A stretch of DNA of 34,530 nt. Source: a bacterium. Its GTDB lineage: Bacteria; Acidobacteriota; HRBIN11; JAKEFK01. The stretch lies in NCBI GenBank assembly GCA_022616075.1, contig JAKEFK010000019.1, positions 1 through 34,530 on the forward strand, in the 5' to 3' direction. The notes under the pieces were generated by a model, which did not search any database, had not been told where the DNA came from, and saw nothing but the letters and a program-made list of their open reading frames with translations. Of the stretch, positions 10,218 to 17,717 are shown in pieces. Both the position numbers and the translations under genes were made by a program. Each line of letters begins with the position of its first letter. Positions within the stretch are counted from its first letter, which is position 1.

Positions 10218-11060
10218 ATCGGTGTAGCGCAGGGCCGATTCTCCAAGCACTTTCAACATTGCTTCGCGCATTAGTCCGCTTAGTTCAAGGGGCCCCAGGC
10301 TCAACCGCTTCGCGACATATCTGCCGATATTAATTCCATCCCGCACTGTAAAAGGTTCCTCAGCCATGTGGCAGCGTTCCAGAAAGTCGGCTATGTAGCT
10401 CAGAATCTTCTCATCAACAAACGGAAGATTCTCCCGCAAAATGGCCAGTTCTTCGTCTTTTTCCGGAAAATCGATGAAGATTTGGGGCTGCAACCGGGAA
10501 TGAATGTACTCCGGTATTTCAAAAGTGCTGGCATCGTCGTTCATGGTTGCAACGATCCGAAAGTCCGGATGCGCTTTTACTTTGACACCAGCGACAATCG
10601 ATTCAATATACCGGCGGGTATCCAATAGCGGGGCCAAGGAAGCCCAGGATTTCTCGGACATTCGATTTCCTTCATCCACAATGGCGACTCCGCCCACAAT
10701 CATTGCTGTCACAATCGGGCTCGCAACGTATTGAATCTTCCGTTCATCGGCGATGACAGGAGTGATCAACAAGTCCTCAGGACGCGTATCCATCGTTGCC
10801 TGAAAAATGTAAACTTCCCGGCCGAGCATTTTTGCTGCTGAGTAAGCGAGAGTTGTTTTCCCCACTCCCGGTTTTCCGATAATTCGCGGAGAAAGTGGAA
10901 TATCGCGCTCATCGATCAGGCGCCAGCACGCATGAAGTTGAAGGATGAGCTCCGGCTGACCGATCCATCGCATCGAGAGTTCATCCGGATGAGCGAGAAA
11001 AACAGGGATCGATTCGATTTCAACTTTGCGTCGCAAACCGGGCTGAGGGTTTTTGTTCAT
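10215..11060 (-). CDS. MoxR-type AAA+ ATPase
   Basis: This 281-residue cytosolic AAA+ ATPase belongs to the dynein-like/MoxR group. Walker A is GKPGVGKTTLA (about 62-72), Walker B is GGVAIVDEGNRM (about 128-139), sensor 1 is IVATMNDD (about 170-177), and a helical lid with VRDGINIGRYVAKR follows. MoxR proteins act as chaperone-like ATPases that remodel or insert cofactors into partner proteins, usually with a vWA protein. The convergent VIT-vWA gene at 5700-8126 and the 657-aa protein directly downstream are candidate partners. It is codirectional with the HEAT-repeat and pilus genes upstream but separated from them by a 143-bp inverted-repeat element. Only a weak ribosome-binding site is visible. 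The specific substrate cannot be read from the sequence. Confidence 0.92.
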   Translation of the reverse strand: MNKNPQPGLRRKVEIESIPVFLAHPDELSMRWIGQPELILQLHACWRLIDERDIPLSPRIIGKPGVGKTTLAYSAAKMLGREVYIFQATMDTRPEDLLITPVIADERKIQYVASPIVTAMIVGGVAIVDEGNRMSEKSWASLAPLLDTRRYIESIVAGVKVKAHPDFRIVATMNDDASTFEIPEYIHSRLQPQIFIDFPEKDEELAILRENLPFVDEKILSYIADFLERCHMAEEPFTVRDGINIGRYVAKRLSLGPLELSGLMREAMLKVLGESALRYTD

Positions 11061-11066
11061 GAGTTC

Positions 11067-11209
11067 TAATCGTGGATCTTAATCGTAATCTTAATCGTAA
11101 TCTTAATCATGATCTTAATCATGATCACGGATCAAAATCATAGATAAAGTTCATGATTGTGATTACGATTTCCGATCATGATTACGATCAAGATCACGAT
11201 CCACGATTA
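11067..11209. repeat. 143-bp GATC-rich element with 12-bp perfect terminal inverted repeats
   Basis: TAATCGTGGATC (11067-11078) and GATCCACGATTA (11198-11209) are exact inverted repeats. The interior is built of variants of AATCGTAATCTT on the left and their complements (GATTACGATCAAGATC) on the right, so the element is a long imperfect palindrome made from a degenerate 12-mer. It fills the spacer between the HEAT-repeat gene and moxR. A short relative lies at 4231-4288. Confidence 0.85.
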
Positions 11210-11213
11210 TGTA

Positions 11214-12956
11214 TTATAAATAGGATGCGGCCAGCGCGCGAGTTTCAGGATTCTGATCGGATTGCGCAGTTCTCTGAAGCACGCTTCGGGTCTGTTCACG
11301 CGCGAGTTCTCCAAGAATTCTGACGGCCGCATTCCTTTCCGCTGTTTCAGCTTTCGAAGAAGCTTTGCGGTCCAGTAACATTGCCGCAGGAGCGACAGCA
11401 TCTAAAACGCGCAGTTTTAGTAAAGCCTGCCAGCAAGCTGTACGTAAATCCAATTCACCCGCTTCTATGGTTGTCACGGTCTTTAATAGAGCTGGAACGG
11501 CTTCCACATTTGCTTGCATCGTGACAAGATGAACCGCCTGAATCCGCACATTTTTATCGGGATGTTCCATCAACAACAAACTGAGTGGCGATTTTGCTGT
11601 TCCCTTGTACAAAACTTTCAGGAGCTCTTTGGAAACGCGCGGTTCGGGATGCATGGCAGCTACGCGAAAAAAGTCGGGTAGCTCCGTGTAGGGGATTTTA
11701 CTGAAGATAGTTACCATGTTTCGAACCACGTACCAGCGCGGATCCGACATCCTTTTTTCTAATTCGATCAAAACCACATCGGGTCTGAACATTGTGACAA
11801 AACCAATTAAGCGCGAACGTACTTTCTGATCTTCTTCGTCCGCCAGTACTTCAACCAGATACGAAATCCCCTTCTCTGCAGCAATTTTGAATCCTTCAAG
11901 AACCACTTCCACGCCGTTCCAGCCTCCACGCAAATGTTCAATGAACGCTCCCGCGATCTTGATCCACGCGTCGGCGAATTCCTGTCTGACAGAATCATGA
12001 TGCTCCGTCTGAATCCGAATTGTTGAAAGCACATCCTGGCAGCCTGGCCAGTTTTTCGATTCGTAGCTTTTTACGAACATTGCAACCAGGAAGGGTATGT
12101 AGAATTGCAAAACCGTTTCAGAAGCTTCCTTGCGATAATACGTGCTGATTAAGAAGGAGAGAGAAAACTCTACGTTCTTCCATTTTTCGTTCCGTGATAA
12201 AGCCCGTATGATTGCAGGCAGACTTTCGATCACAGCTTTCTTCTGGTCCGGCTGTCCGCTGCCCAGACAGGAAAATGCCTTCTTAGACAAATGGTCCGCT
12301 TCCTGAAGTTTCCCTTGATTGATCAGCTCATGCAGAGATTCAGGAATTTTTTCAATATCGGCAGCCGCCAATGTTTCTTTTTTTAAGAGCTCTTCCGAGA
12401 TGGATGGGGGTGTCACAACGGGCAACTCCGGAACAATCTCAATCAGCGATTCCTGGTTCACGGTTTCGGCGGTGGCCGTCTCTTCAATCTGAGGCGCTGC
12501 CGGTTCCTCTGAACCACCCTGATGAGAGTACTCTTCGGTGTACAAATCCAGATTTGCTTGAATCGTCTGAATTCCTGAATCAGCAACAATCTTTTCAAAC
12601 CCGCCCAGATCTCTAATCCGCTGGGGCCATAGGATGAGCGATTGTAACAACCATATCATTTCCTCCATTTTCAAGCCGCGGAGAATCCTCAAATTGTAAA
12701 TATTTCGCTCCACCAATTCGTGGGCGAGACGATCCAGAACCATATTTCCTTTTTCGACAATTTCTCCCTCAACCAGCAATTGACCGTCAAGCACGCTTAC
12801 AGTTACGCACGGTCTATTTTCCAGAAGCGTAAGAACCGATTGATACGTTTCCTGAACGGTCCTTTTCGTGGTCGGATGGCTTTCGGAATACATTTGCAAA
12901 GCCTTACTACCGCGTTCGAGATTTTTTGCGAAGTCTGAAAAGGACCGATCGGCCAT
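11214..12956 (-). CDS. HEAT-repeat protein with a sensory-like N-terminal domain
   Basis: This 580-residue soluble protein has no signal peptide. Residues about 1-130 form an alpha/beta domain (FAKNLERGSKALQMYSESHP, then SVLDGQLLVEGEIVE and LRGLKMEEMIWLLQSL). This resembles N-terminal regions seen in uncharacterised HEAT-repeat and HD-domain proteins. An acidic, Pro/Glu-rich linker spans about 145-205. From about 210 to the end, paired helices typical of HEAT or armadillo-like repeats dominate, clearest in HPDKNVRIQAVHLVTMQANV and the following AVPALLKTV. It lies directly after the third pseudopilin (15-nt gap), so it is probably co-expressed with the secretion/pilus genes and may be a scaffold or assembly factor; that role is inference. 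The gene ends just before the 143-bp palindrome. Confidence 0.8.
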   Translation of the reverse strand: MADRSFSDFAKNLERGSKALQMYSESHPTTKRTVQETYQSVLTLLENRPCVTVSVLDGQLLVEGEIVEKGNMVLDRLAHELVERNIYNLRILRGLKMEEMIWLLQSLILWPQRIRDLGGFEKIVADSGIQTIQANLDLYTEEYSHQGGSEEPAAPQIEETATAETVNQESLIEIVPELPVVTPPSISEELLKKETLAAADIEKIPESLHELINQGKLQEADHLSKKAFSCLGSGQPDQKKAVIESLPAIIRALSRNEKWKNVEFSLSFLISTYYRKEASETVLQFYIPFLVAMFVKSYESKNWPGCQDVLSTIRIQTEHHDSVRQEFADAWIKIAGAFIEHLRGGWNGVEVVLEGFKIAAEKGISYLVEVLADEEDQKVRSRLIGFVTMFRPDVVLIELEKRMSDPRWYVVRNMVTIFSKIPYTELPDFFRVAAMHPEPRVSKELLKVLYKGTAKSPLSLLLMEHPDKNVRIQAVHLVTMQANVEAVPALLKTVTTIEAGELDLRTACWQALLKLRVLDAVAPAAMLLDRKASSKAETAERNAAVRILGELAREQTRSVLQRTAQSDQNPETRALAASYL

Positions 12957-12971
12957 CCTTATCGATCAACC

Positions 12972-13715
12972 TCAATTTGAATCTTTATCATTGGCGGGCT
13001 TTGTCTGAGTGGGAGGCTTTTTCCCTCCTTTATCAGGCACTTTCGGCCCTTTGGGTTGTTGCGGTTGCTGCGGCTCTTGTTGAGGAACGTACGCAAATAA
13101 CCATTTGTCGTACGTGCTTTGACCATTATAAATGCGAAGGCTCTCTTTCTTACTCTGGCTCACCACTCCGACTACGGGACCTATGCTAATCTCCTTCCCA
13201 TCCTGCGTTGTTTCCTTCGAATCTCCCTCTTTGTCGGGATTTCGAAGTCCCGGAATCACACCTTCTTCGCGCTTTTCTTGTTTTTTCTCGCGGTCTTTTC
13301 CCTCTTCTCCCGGTTTTTTTGATCCCGGCTGGTTGATGAACCCGGCCTCTCCTGTTTCTACCAGCGAATCAGGATGAAGAATCTTCCATTCGCCTTTCTC
13401 TGTCATTGGATCTTTGTATAGCTTGCGGATGAATTTCATTTTATACAAAGTTTCCAGATCAGGGGGAAAAGAATGGAATTTTGTATGATAACGCCCAATT
13501 GCTTCCGTGTATTCCTTGCCGCGAAAAATCAGTTCTTCCTCATTCTCCCGTTGTTTGATTCGCTCCCATACGGGCAGGGACATTGCCATCATGATGGACA
13601 TGATTCCGATGAGAACCATCACGCCTGCAAGCGTATAACCGTCTTCGAATCTTCCATTTTTTTGCAGGCGAGACGCCCGCACTACGGGATCACAATTCAT
13701 TGTATGGTTCGCCAT
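12972..13715 (-). CDS. Pseudopilin-like protein lacking the usual Glu5, with a long polar C-terminus
   Basis: A prepilin-type N-terminus is visible: DGYTLAGVMVLIGIMSIMMA, cleavable after Gly. The conserved Glu at mature position 5 is replaced by Gly. The pilin core has SFPPDLETLYKMKFIRKLYKDPMT, a GspG-like segment, then a Lys/Glu-rich stretch, IGPVVGVVSQSKKESLRIYN with a KWLFAYVP ending, and a Pro/Gln/Lys-rich tail. This resembles type II secretion pseudopilins. I start at ATG 13715 because GGAAGGAA lies about 9 nt upstream; this gives a 26-residue leader and a 247-aa protein. The frame stays open to 13874 but would overlap the previous gene heavily. Part of the leader is encoded by a REP-like arm (13663-13686). 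It is the third of three consecutive pseudopilin genes. Confidence 0.8.
   Translation of the reverse strand: MANHTMNCDPVVRASRLQKNGRFEDGYTLAGVMVLIGIMSIMMAMSLPVWERIKQRENEEELIFRGKEYTEAIGRYHTKFHSFPPDLETLYKMKFIRKLYKDPMTEKGEWKILHPDSLVETGEAGFINQPGSKKPGEEGKDREKKQEKREEGVIPGLRNPDKEGDSKETTQDGKEISIGPVVGVVSQSKKESLRIYNGQSTYDKWLFAYVPQQEPQQPQQPKGPKVPDKGGKKPPTQTKPANDKDSN
13663..13690. repeat. REP-like element, single-arm copy, overlapping a prepilin leader
   Basis: GCAGGCGAGACGCCCGCACTAC has the same core as the other REP-like copies. On the minus strand it begins 4 nt after the TGA stop of the second pseudopilin gene and is read in frame as part of the leader of the third. Confidence 0.75.
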
Positions 13716-14091
13716 CCAATGTGGTTCCTTCCGCTCCACTTTGAACATCCCAAATGCCGGGTTGAGCCGCGGGGTCAGGATTGTCACCCAGGTCCTCTGG
13801 AACTTCGATCCACGTGCTGCTGCTTTTCGTGATCGGATCCAACGGCATTTCGCGCAAATAATGTTCTTGCACAAGCGTCTCTAAAGTGGCCGGGTATTTG
13901 CCTTTATCGTGATGATACTGATCAATTGTCTCACGCAGGCGAAAAAGGTTTTCTTTAAGAACCGCTTCTCTTGCCCTTTGTTGCGCATCCCTCATTCTCG
14001 GAAGCGCTACGGAAACCAGCAGACCAATAATGGTAAGGACTATGAGAAGTTCAATCAAAGTATAACCGTTCTGTTTTCTATCGGTGTTCAT
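13690..14091 (-). CDS. GspG-like pseudopilin
   Basis: Starting at ATG 14091, 7 nt after the preceding stop, gives a 133-residue protein. The leader is MNTDRKQNG, then the mature N-terminus YTLIELLIVLTIIGLLVSVA. Gly-1 and Glu5 are intact, so prepilin peptidase processing and methylation are expected. The downstream DQYHHDKGKYPATLETLVQ and LREMPLDPIT follow the GspG pattern of the major pseudopilin, and the C-terminal DVQSGAEGTTLDGEPYNEL keeps the calcium-site-like acidic end. The open frame extends 37 codons further upstream but would overlap the previous gene; the short leader is more plausible. The product would be the major or a major-like pilin subunit of the pilus/secretion machine encoded upstream. 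Confidence 0.9.
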   Translation of the reverse strand: MNTDRKQNGYTLIELLIVLTIIGLLVSVALPRMRDAQQRAREAVLKENLFRLRETIDQYHHDKGKYPATLETLVQEHYLREMPLDPITKSSSTWIEVPEDLGDNPDPAAQPGIWDVQSGAEGTTLDGEPYNEL

Positions 14092-14098
14092 AAAACTT

Positions 14099-14587
14099 TC
14101 ACCATTCATCATAATATGTAACTCCATCCAGTGAGAGCACGTGGGATTTGCAGTAAACGTCCCAGACGTTTTCACCTCCCCACATTCTGTCCTCCGGTTC
14201 ATCCTGTGACGACCGCAAGCCCCATTCGTAACTGTTCGTGATTGGATCGATTGGGATTCTGCGCAAGAACCGGAGTTTCTTGCCTTTCACATCACCTATC
14301 ATTGTTTCGCCATCTACCAGGTTTTCCAGTGTTGGGGGCCAACCGTCTGTTCCAAATTTGGTCTGGATCTTTGGAGTAGTGCCAGGCGTTGTAGGAGCAG
14401 CCGCTTCATGATAAGCATCGATCGCATCCCTCATCATTCGCAAATTGCGTTTTAATTCCACTTCACGCTGTCTTCTTATGGAGAACTTTGCGACAGGCAA
14501 AACGATGGCTGAAAGAACCAGGATGATTACAACAACGACCATCATCTCAATAAAAGTCAGCCCGCGATGATGTCTAAAAAACTTCAT
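14099..14587 (-). CDS. GspG/PilE-like pseudopilin
   Basis: ATG 14587 gives a short leader MKFFRHHRG followed by LTFIEMMVVVVIILVLSAIV, with Gly-1 and Glu5 intact. The rest has RMMRDAIDAYHEA, a Thr/Pro-rich insertion, WPPTLENLV, LRRIPIDPIT and MWGGENVWDVYCKSH, close to the GspG plan but longer (162 aa). The frame remains open upstream to near the secretin stop because the dispersed repeat at 14597-14688 contains no stop in this frame. A 39-residue prepilin leader made of repeat sequence is less likely. It is the first of three pseudopilin genes following the secretin, and probably a minor or alternative pilin of the same fibre. Confidence 0.88.
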   Translation of the reverse strand: MKFFRHHRGLTFIEMMVVVVIILVLSAIVLPVAKFSIRRQREVELKRNLRMMRDAIDAYHEAAAPTTPGTTPKIQTKFGTDGWPPTLENLVDGETMIGDVKGKKLRFLRRIPIDPITNSYEWGLRSSQDEPEDRMWGGENVWDVYCKSHVLSLDGVTYYDEW

Positions 14588-14596
14588 CAAGCAGGA

Positions 14597-14688
14597 CTTC
14601 TCCCCCTTATGAAGGGAGAGATTGAGAGGGGGTTGCCTCAATCCCAACCTCCCCCTGCCCCCCTCCTTCATAAGGAGGGGGAAAATCG
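14597..14688. repeat. MITE-like palindromic element (CCCCCTTATGAAGGG type)
   Basis: The left end TCCCCCTTATGAAGGGAG and the right end CCTCCTTCATAAGGAGGGGG are inverted relatives. Inside them GAGGGGGTTG and CCAACCTCCCCC form a second inverted pair. The unit fills the spacer between the secretin and the first pseudopilin gene. Its outward-opening hairpins could affect readthrough from secretin to pilins. Confidence 0.8.
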
Positions 14689-14705
14689 TTCGCTTGTTCA
14701 TCAAA

Positions 14706-17105
14706 TCACTCCACGGTTAATGTAAAGGGCACAAACGTCACGGGAATCACAACTGCCTTTTCCGTCCGCAAAACTGCTGAATTGAGTTTGATGGTCGTTT
14801 GTCCCGGCTTTATCGGACGGAGCACGATGGTAGCGATGACGCCGGAAGTGGCGTCCGAGGGTACATGAGTAGCATTGATGTTGATTGATCCGCGACCGTT
14901 ATCAAAGCTTTTTGCAAAAGCGCCGGGAGTCATGAAAGCGCCTTGCACTACGTCTTTCACTTGAATTGCAGAAGGATCGAATTCCAGAAAGAGAAATGCG
15001 TTTGCCAGCTGGGCAGCATTTTCCACGCGTAAATTTAGAATCACTTCTTGCTCCACTTTTGGATTCAGATTCAGTGAAAGGAAGGACAGTGTTACCGCGG
15101 GAAGTTCCGGCGCCGTTTGTTGAGGCACTGTGGGAACGCGTGGTATGACTTGCGGCGAGGAAGGCTCCGGCTGCTTTTCCGGTGAAACCACAGGAGCTGG
15201 AGGTGTGGGACCTGGTTCGGGTGTTACCTCTTCGGTAGCAACGGGGGCGGGGGTCACTTGCTCACCGGGAGATTCAGGAACCTTGCTTTCGGGAATCGCC
15301 TGCGGTTCGCTTGTTTCGGGAGCAATAGCCGGTTTCTCTTTTTCCTGCTTGATGATATCTTCAATCGTTTTTTCTTCCTGGCGCTCGGATCGTTCAAAGA
15401 CAGAAATCGGTGGCGCAGTTTTCAAACGGATGTCATCTTCCGTTCCAATCCAGATAGGCGCCAGATCCTCAGCAGTGATATTTGGTGTACGTAGAATGTG
15501 CGGTGTGATTGTGAAAATGATGTCTTTTTCTTGAAGCGTCTTATCGTTGGAAGCAAACAGGTCGCGGAGAATCGGGATCTTGTGAATACCAGGGAGGCCG
15601 CGCAGCGATTTGCGCTCATCCCGCCTCAGCAAACCGGCCAACAGGTTCGTCTCTCCATCTTTCAACCGGATTACCGTATTGACGGTACGGTTTCCGATGG
15701 TAGGCGGAATGCTCGCGGAACCGAGAGCAGTGATGGAAGTCAATTCAAAACGCATGGTCAAACTGATTTCGCGGTTGTGATGAACGCGTGGTGTTACATC
15801 GATGTTGATCCCGACGTCCTGTTGTTGGAATGTGGTTGTCGGAAATGTGGTGATCGCTTGACCTGGTTGAGCAACCGCTGTCTGAATCACGTTGACAGGA
15901 ATCGGCACGCGATCGCCAAGCCGCACGGTTACCTGCTGGCCTTCCGATGCGCGAATCTGCGGTGTTGCCAGCAGCTTTGTATACTGATCGGTGACAAGCG
16001 CCGAATAGATGATGCCCGGAATTGTAAACGTCCAGGAAGCCGCATCGATCCCACGGAATTGATCTCCACGGATAATCCCGGCGCTGTCTGCATCGCCGGT
16101 CACATTGAGAACCTGAGTGACGCTGTAAGTAGACAGATTCACGCCGTAATTTAAGGCGCGATCCCGGTCGACTTCCAGAATTTCAATGTTCAGCAAAATT
16201 TCGGACCTGGATTTATCGTTCGCTTCAATGATTTTTTGCGCAATGGCGATCTTGTCCGGCGTGTCCCGCAACGTGATTGCATTCAATTGCGGATTGGTGG
16301 CAATTCTCTGAATCTGCATGACGCTGCGGATCAGATTCAGGACATCATTTAACTCTGCGTTACTCAAGTAAAAGGTTTGGATCACCTGCTCATCATATTG
16401 CCTGCGCTTTTGCGGATTGTCCGGTACAATCAGAATTGTGCTTTGATCGAGTGGTTTGAAATACAGCCGGTTGGCGACCAGGATTTGCTCCAGCGCATTG
16501 CGAAACGTGATGTTGTCGAGTGAGACTGAAAATTCCTGATCGCGAAAATCGCTGTCATAGACTATATTGATTCCTGCCAGCGCTCCCAGTGAGTCCAGGA
16601 TGTGTTTCAGGCTGTCATCGTGAAATTTCAACGACTGGATCGTGGTTTCCGCTTCCGGCCCCAGCACTTTGTAAATCTGTGTCTTCTTTTTTGCTTCCGC
16701 TTTGGCCTTTTCAATTTCCGTCAGCTTTTCGATATTCAGCTGTTTCTCATATTCCAGTCGCGCATTTTTTAGCTCATTTGCGATGTACTGATTTGTGGGA
16801 TCGAAATCCAGAGCCAGCTGATATTCGATCACTGCCTGTTCATAGTTGCCGGTTGTAACAAGCTGTTTCGCTTTTTGAAAGTGAAATTGCGATGCCGCCA
16901 GTCTCGCCCTTTCGAAGCCGACGCGGTACTGAGGATTATCCGGCTTCTTGTTGAGCGCTACGATGTATTGCGCCACGGCACGGTCCCATTCCCCTCGTTT
17001 GGCCGCCTCTTGTCCTCTTTTGTAAGCCTTTTGAGCCGCGCAGCCGGTCCATAAAAAAGCTGCTGAGAACAAAATGATTAAATATAGGATCCGGTGTATT
17101 TTCAT
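14706..17105 (-). CDS. Outer-membrane secretin with N-terminal TPRs and a C-terminal cohesin-like domain
   Basis: This 799-residue outer-membrane channel subunit belongs to a type II secretion/type IV pilus system. A lipoprotein-like signal ends LWTGC (Cys22), though Trp at -3 is unusual. Residues about 25-125 hold two or three TPR-like helical pairs (EWDRAVAQYIVALNKKPDNP, then YEQAVIEYQLALDFDP). An STN/N0-like domain (about 150-230) and N1 domain (about 240-300) precede the secretin domain (about 310-540), whose signature is VIRLKDGETNLLAGLL and GIHKIPILRDLF. A Pro/Glu-rich linker (about 570-660) leads to a beta-sandwich end (AVTLSFLSLNLNPKVEQEV ... FLFLEFDPSAIQVKDV) that looks like a cohesin domain. 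The gene lies 3 nt after the PilP/GspC-like gene. The domain reading is strong; partners of the cohesin-like domain are unknown. Confidence 0.92.
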   Translation of the reverse strand: MKIHRILYLIILFSAAFLWTGCAAQKAYKRGQEAAKRGEWDRAVAQYIVALNKKPDNPQYRVGFERARLAASQFHFQKAKQLVTTGNYEQAVIEYQLALDFDPTNQYIANELKNARLEYEKQLNIEKLTEIEKAKAEAKKKTQIYKVLGPEAETTIQSLKFHDDSLKHILDSLGALAGINIVYDSDFRDQEFSVSLDNITFRNALEQILVANRLYFKPLDQSTILIVPDNPQKRRQYDEQVIQTFYLSNAELNDVLNLIRSVMQIQRIATNPQLNAITLRDTPDKIAIAQKIIEANDKSRSEILLNIEILEVDRDRALNYGVNLSTYSVTQVLNVTGDADSAGIIRGDQFRGIDAASWTFTIPGIIYSALVTDQYTKLLATPQIRASEGQQVTVRLGDRVPIPVNVIQTAVAQPGQAITTFPTTTFQQQDVGINIDVTPRVHHNREISLTMRFELTSITALGSASIPPTIGNRTVNTVIRLKDGETNLLAGLLRRDERKSLRGLPGIHKIPILRDLFASNDKTLQEKDIIFTITPHILRTPNITAEDLAPIWIGTEDDIRLKTAPPISVFERSERQEEKTIEDIIKQEKEKPAIAPETSEPQAIPESKVPESPGEQVTPAPVATEEVTPEPGPTPPAPVVSPEKQPEPSSPQVIPRVPTVPQQTAPELPAVTLSFLSLNLNPKVEQEVILNLRVENAAQLANAFLFLEFDPSAIQVKDVVQGAFMTPGAFAKSFDNGRGSININATHVPSDATSGVIATIVLRPIKPGQTTIKLNSAVLRTEKAVVIPVTFVPFTLTVE

Positions 17106-17108
17106 TTT

Positions 17109-17717
17109 TTATCCACCCTGATTTCCCTGAAAGCGAATCGTACTGCTTTGATTGTTATCTAAGAATCCTAGCTCAACACTGTCTTCTGATATTTTTAGTA
17201 CACGATACTGATTTGCGATCACATCGTTGACACGACCCATGTAGACTTCCTTACCATCTGTTAGAAATACGACCGGACCTTTCGGCTCCGAAAGATAACC
17301 AATATACCGGAGCGTAATCTGAGGAACCGGTGGTGGGGGCGGTGTGCAGTCCTGCGGACAATTTGTAATGTCCTCGCCTGCTTCACACCCGCCGTTACCG
17401 CAAACTGGATCCGGTGGCCGTGCAGCTTCCTGAGCTGCCGCGATCTGCTCCGGCGTAGGTGGTGGCGGCCCGGGATTAAAGAAGCTAAAAATGTTTCGTT
17501 TTACATCATCAAACGGCTCTCTTTCTTCTTTTAGCTTGTCCGAGATTAGCAACGGATCCTCTGAGACCCCATGGGATCGAACTCTATTTTGCTCGCGGCT
17601 ACGCGCAGAAACCCCCGACGAAGAATTCCATTGCCGAAAATTGACTACGATCAACGCGAATACAAGTCCGACAAGAATATAGAAGTTACGGTTGCGAAAC
17701 ACGTCTCCGCTTTGCAT
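17109..17717 (-). CDS. PilP/GspC-like inner-membrane protein with a Cys-rich insert
   Basis: This bitopic protein has a short cytoplasmic N-terminus, one membrane segment (FYILVGLVFALIVVNF) and a periplasmic domain ending in the HR/PilP-like beta fold: ITLRYIGYLSEPKGPVVFLT, then YRVLKISEDSVEL. Such domains link the inner-membrane platform to the secretin. Between proline-rich stretches lies VCGNGGCEAGEDITNCPQDC, a compact four-Cys motif unusual for PilP/GspC. ATG at 17717 is preceded by GAGAG at good spacing, so it is preferred over the GTG two codons upstream (17723). It overlaps the PilO-like gene by 32 nt and precedes the secretin by 3 nt. Assignment rests on position and topology as much as on sequence. 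Confidence 0.8.
   Translation of the reverse strand: MQSGDVFRNRNFYILVGLVFALIVVNFRQWNSSSGVSARSREQNRVRSHGVSEDPLLISDKLKEEREPFDDVKRNIFSFFNPGPPPPTPEQIAAAQEAARPPDPVCGNGGCEAGEDITNCPQDCTPPPPPVPQITLRYIGYLSEPKGPVVFLTDGKEVYMGRVNDVIANQYRVLKISEDSVELGFLDNNQSSTIRFQGNQGG

Noticed and set aside
13716-13874. Longer N-terminus for the third pseudopilin
   Set aside because: It would overlap the second pseudopilin gene by 185 bp and put 50 extra residues before the prepilin cleavage site; a ribosome-binding site supports ATG 13715.
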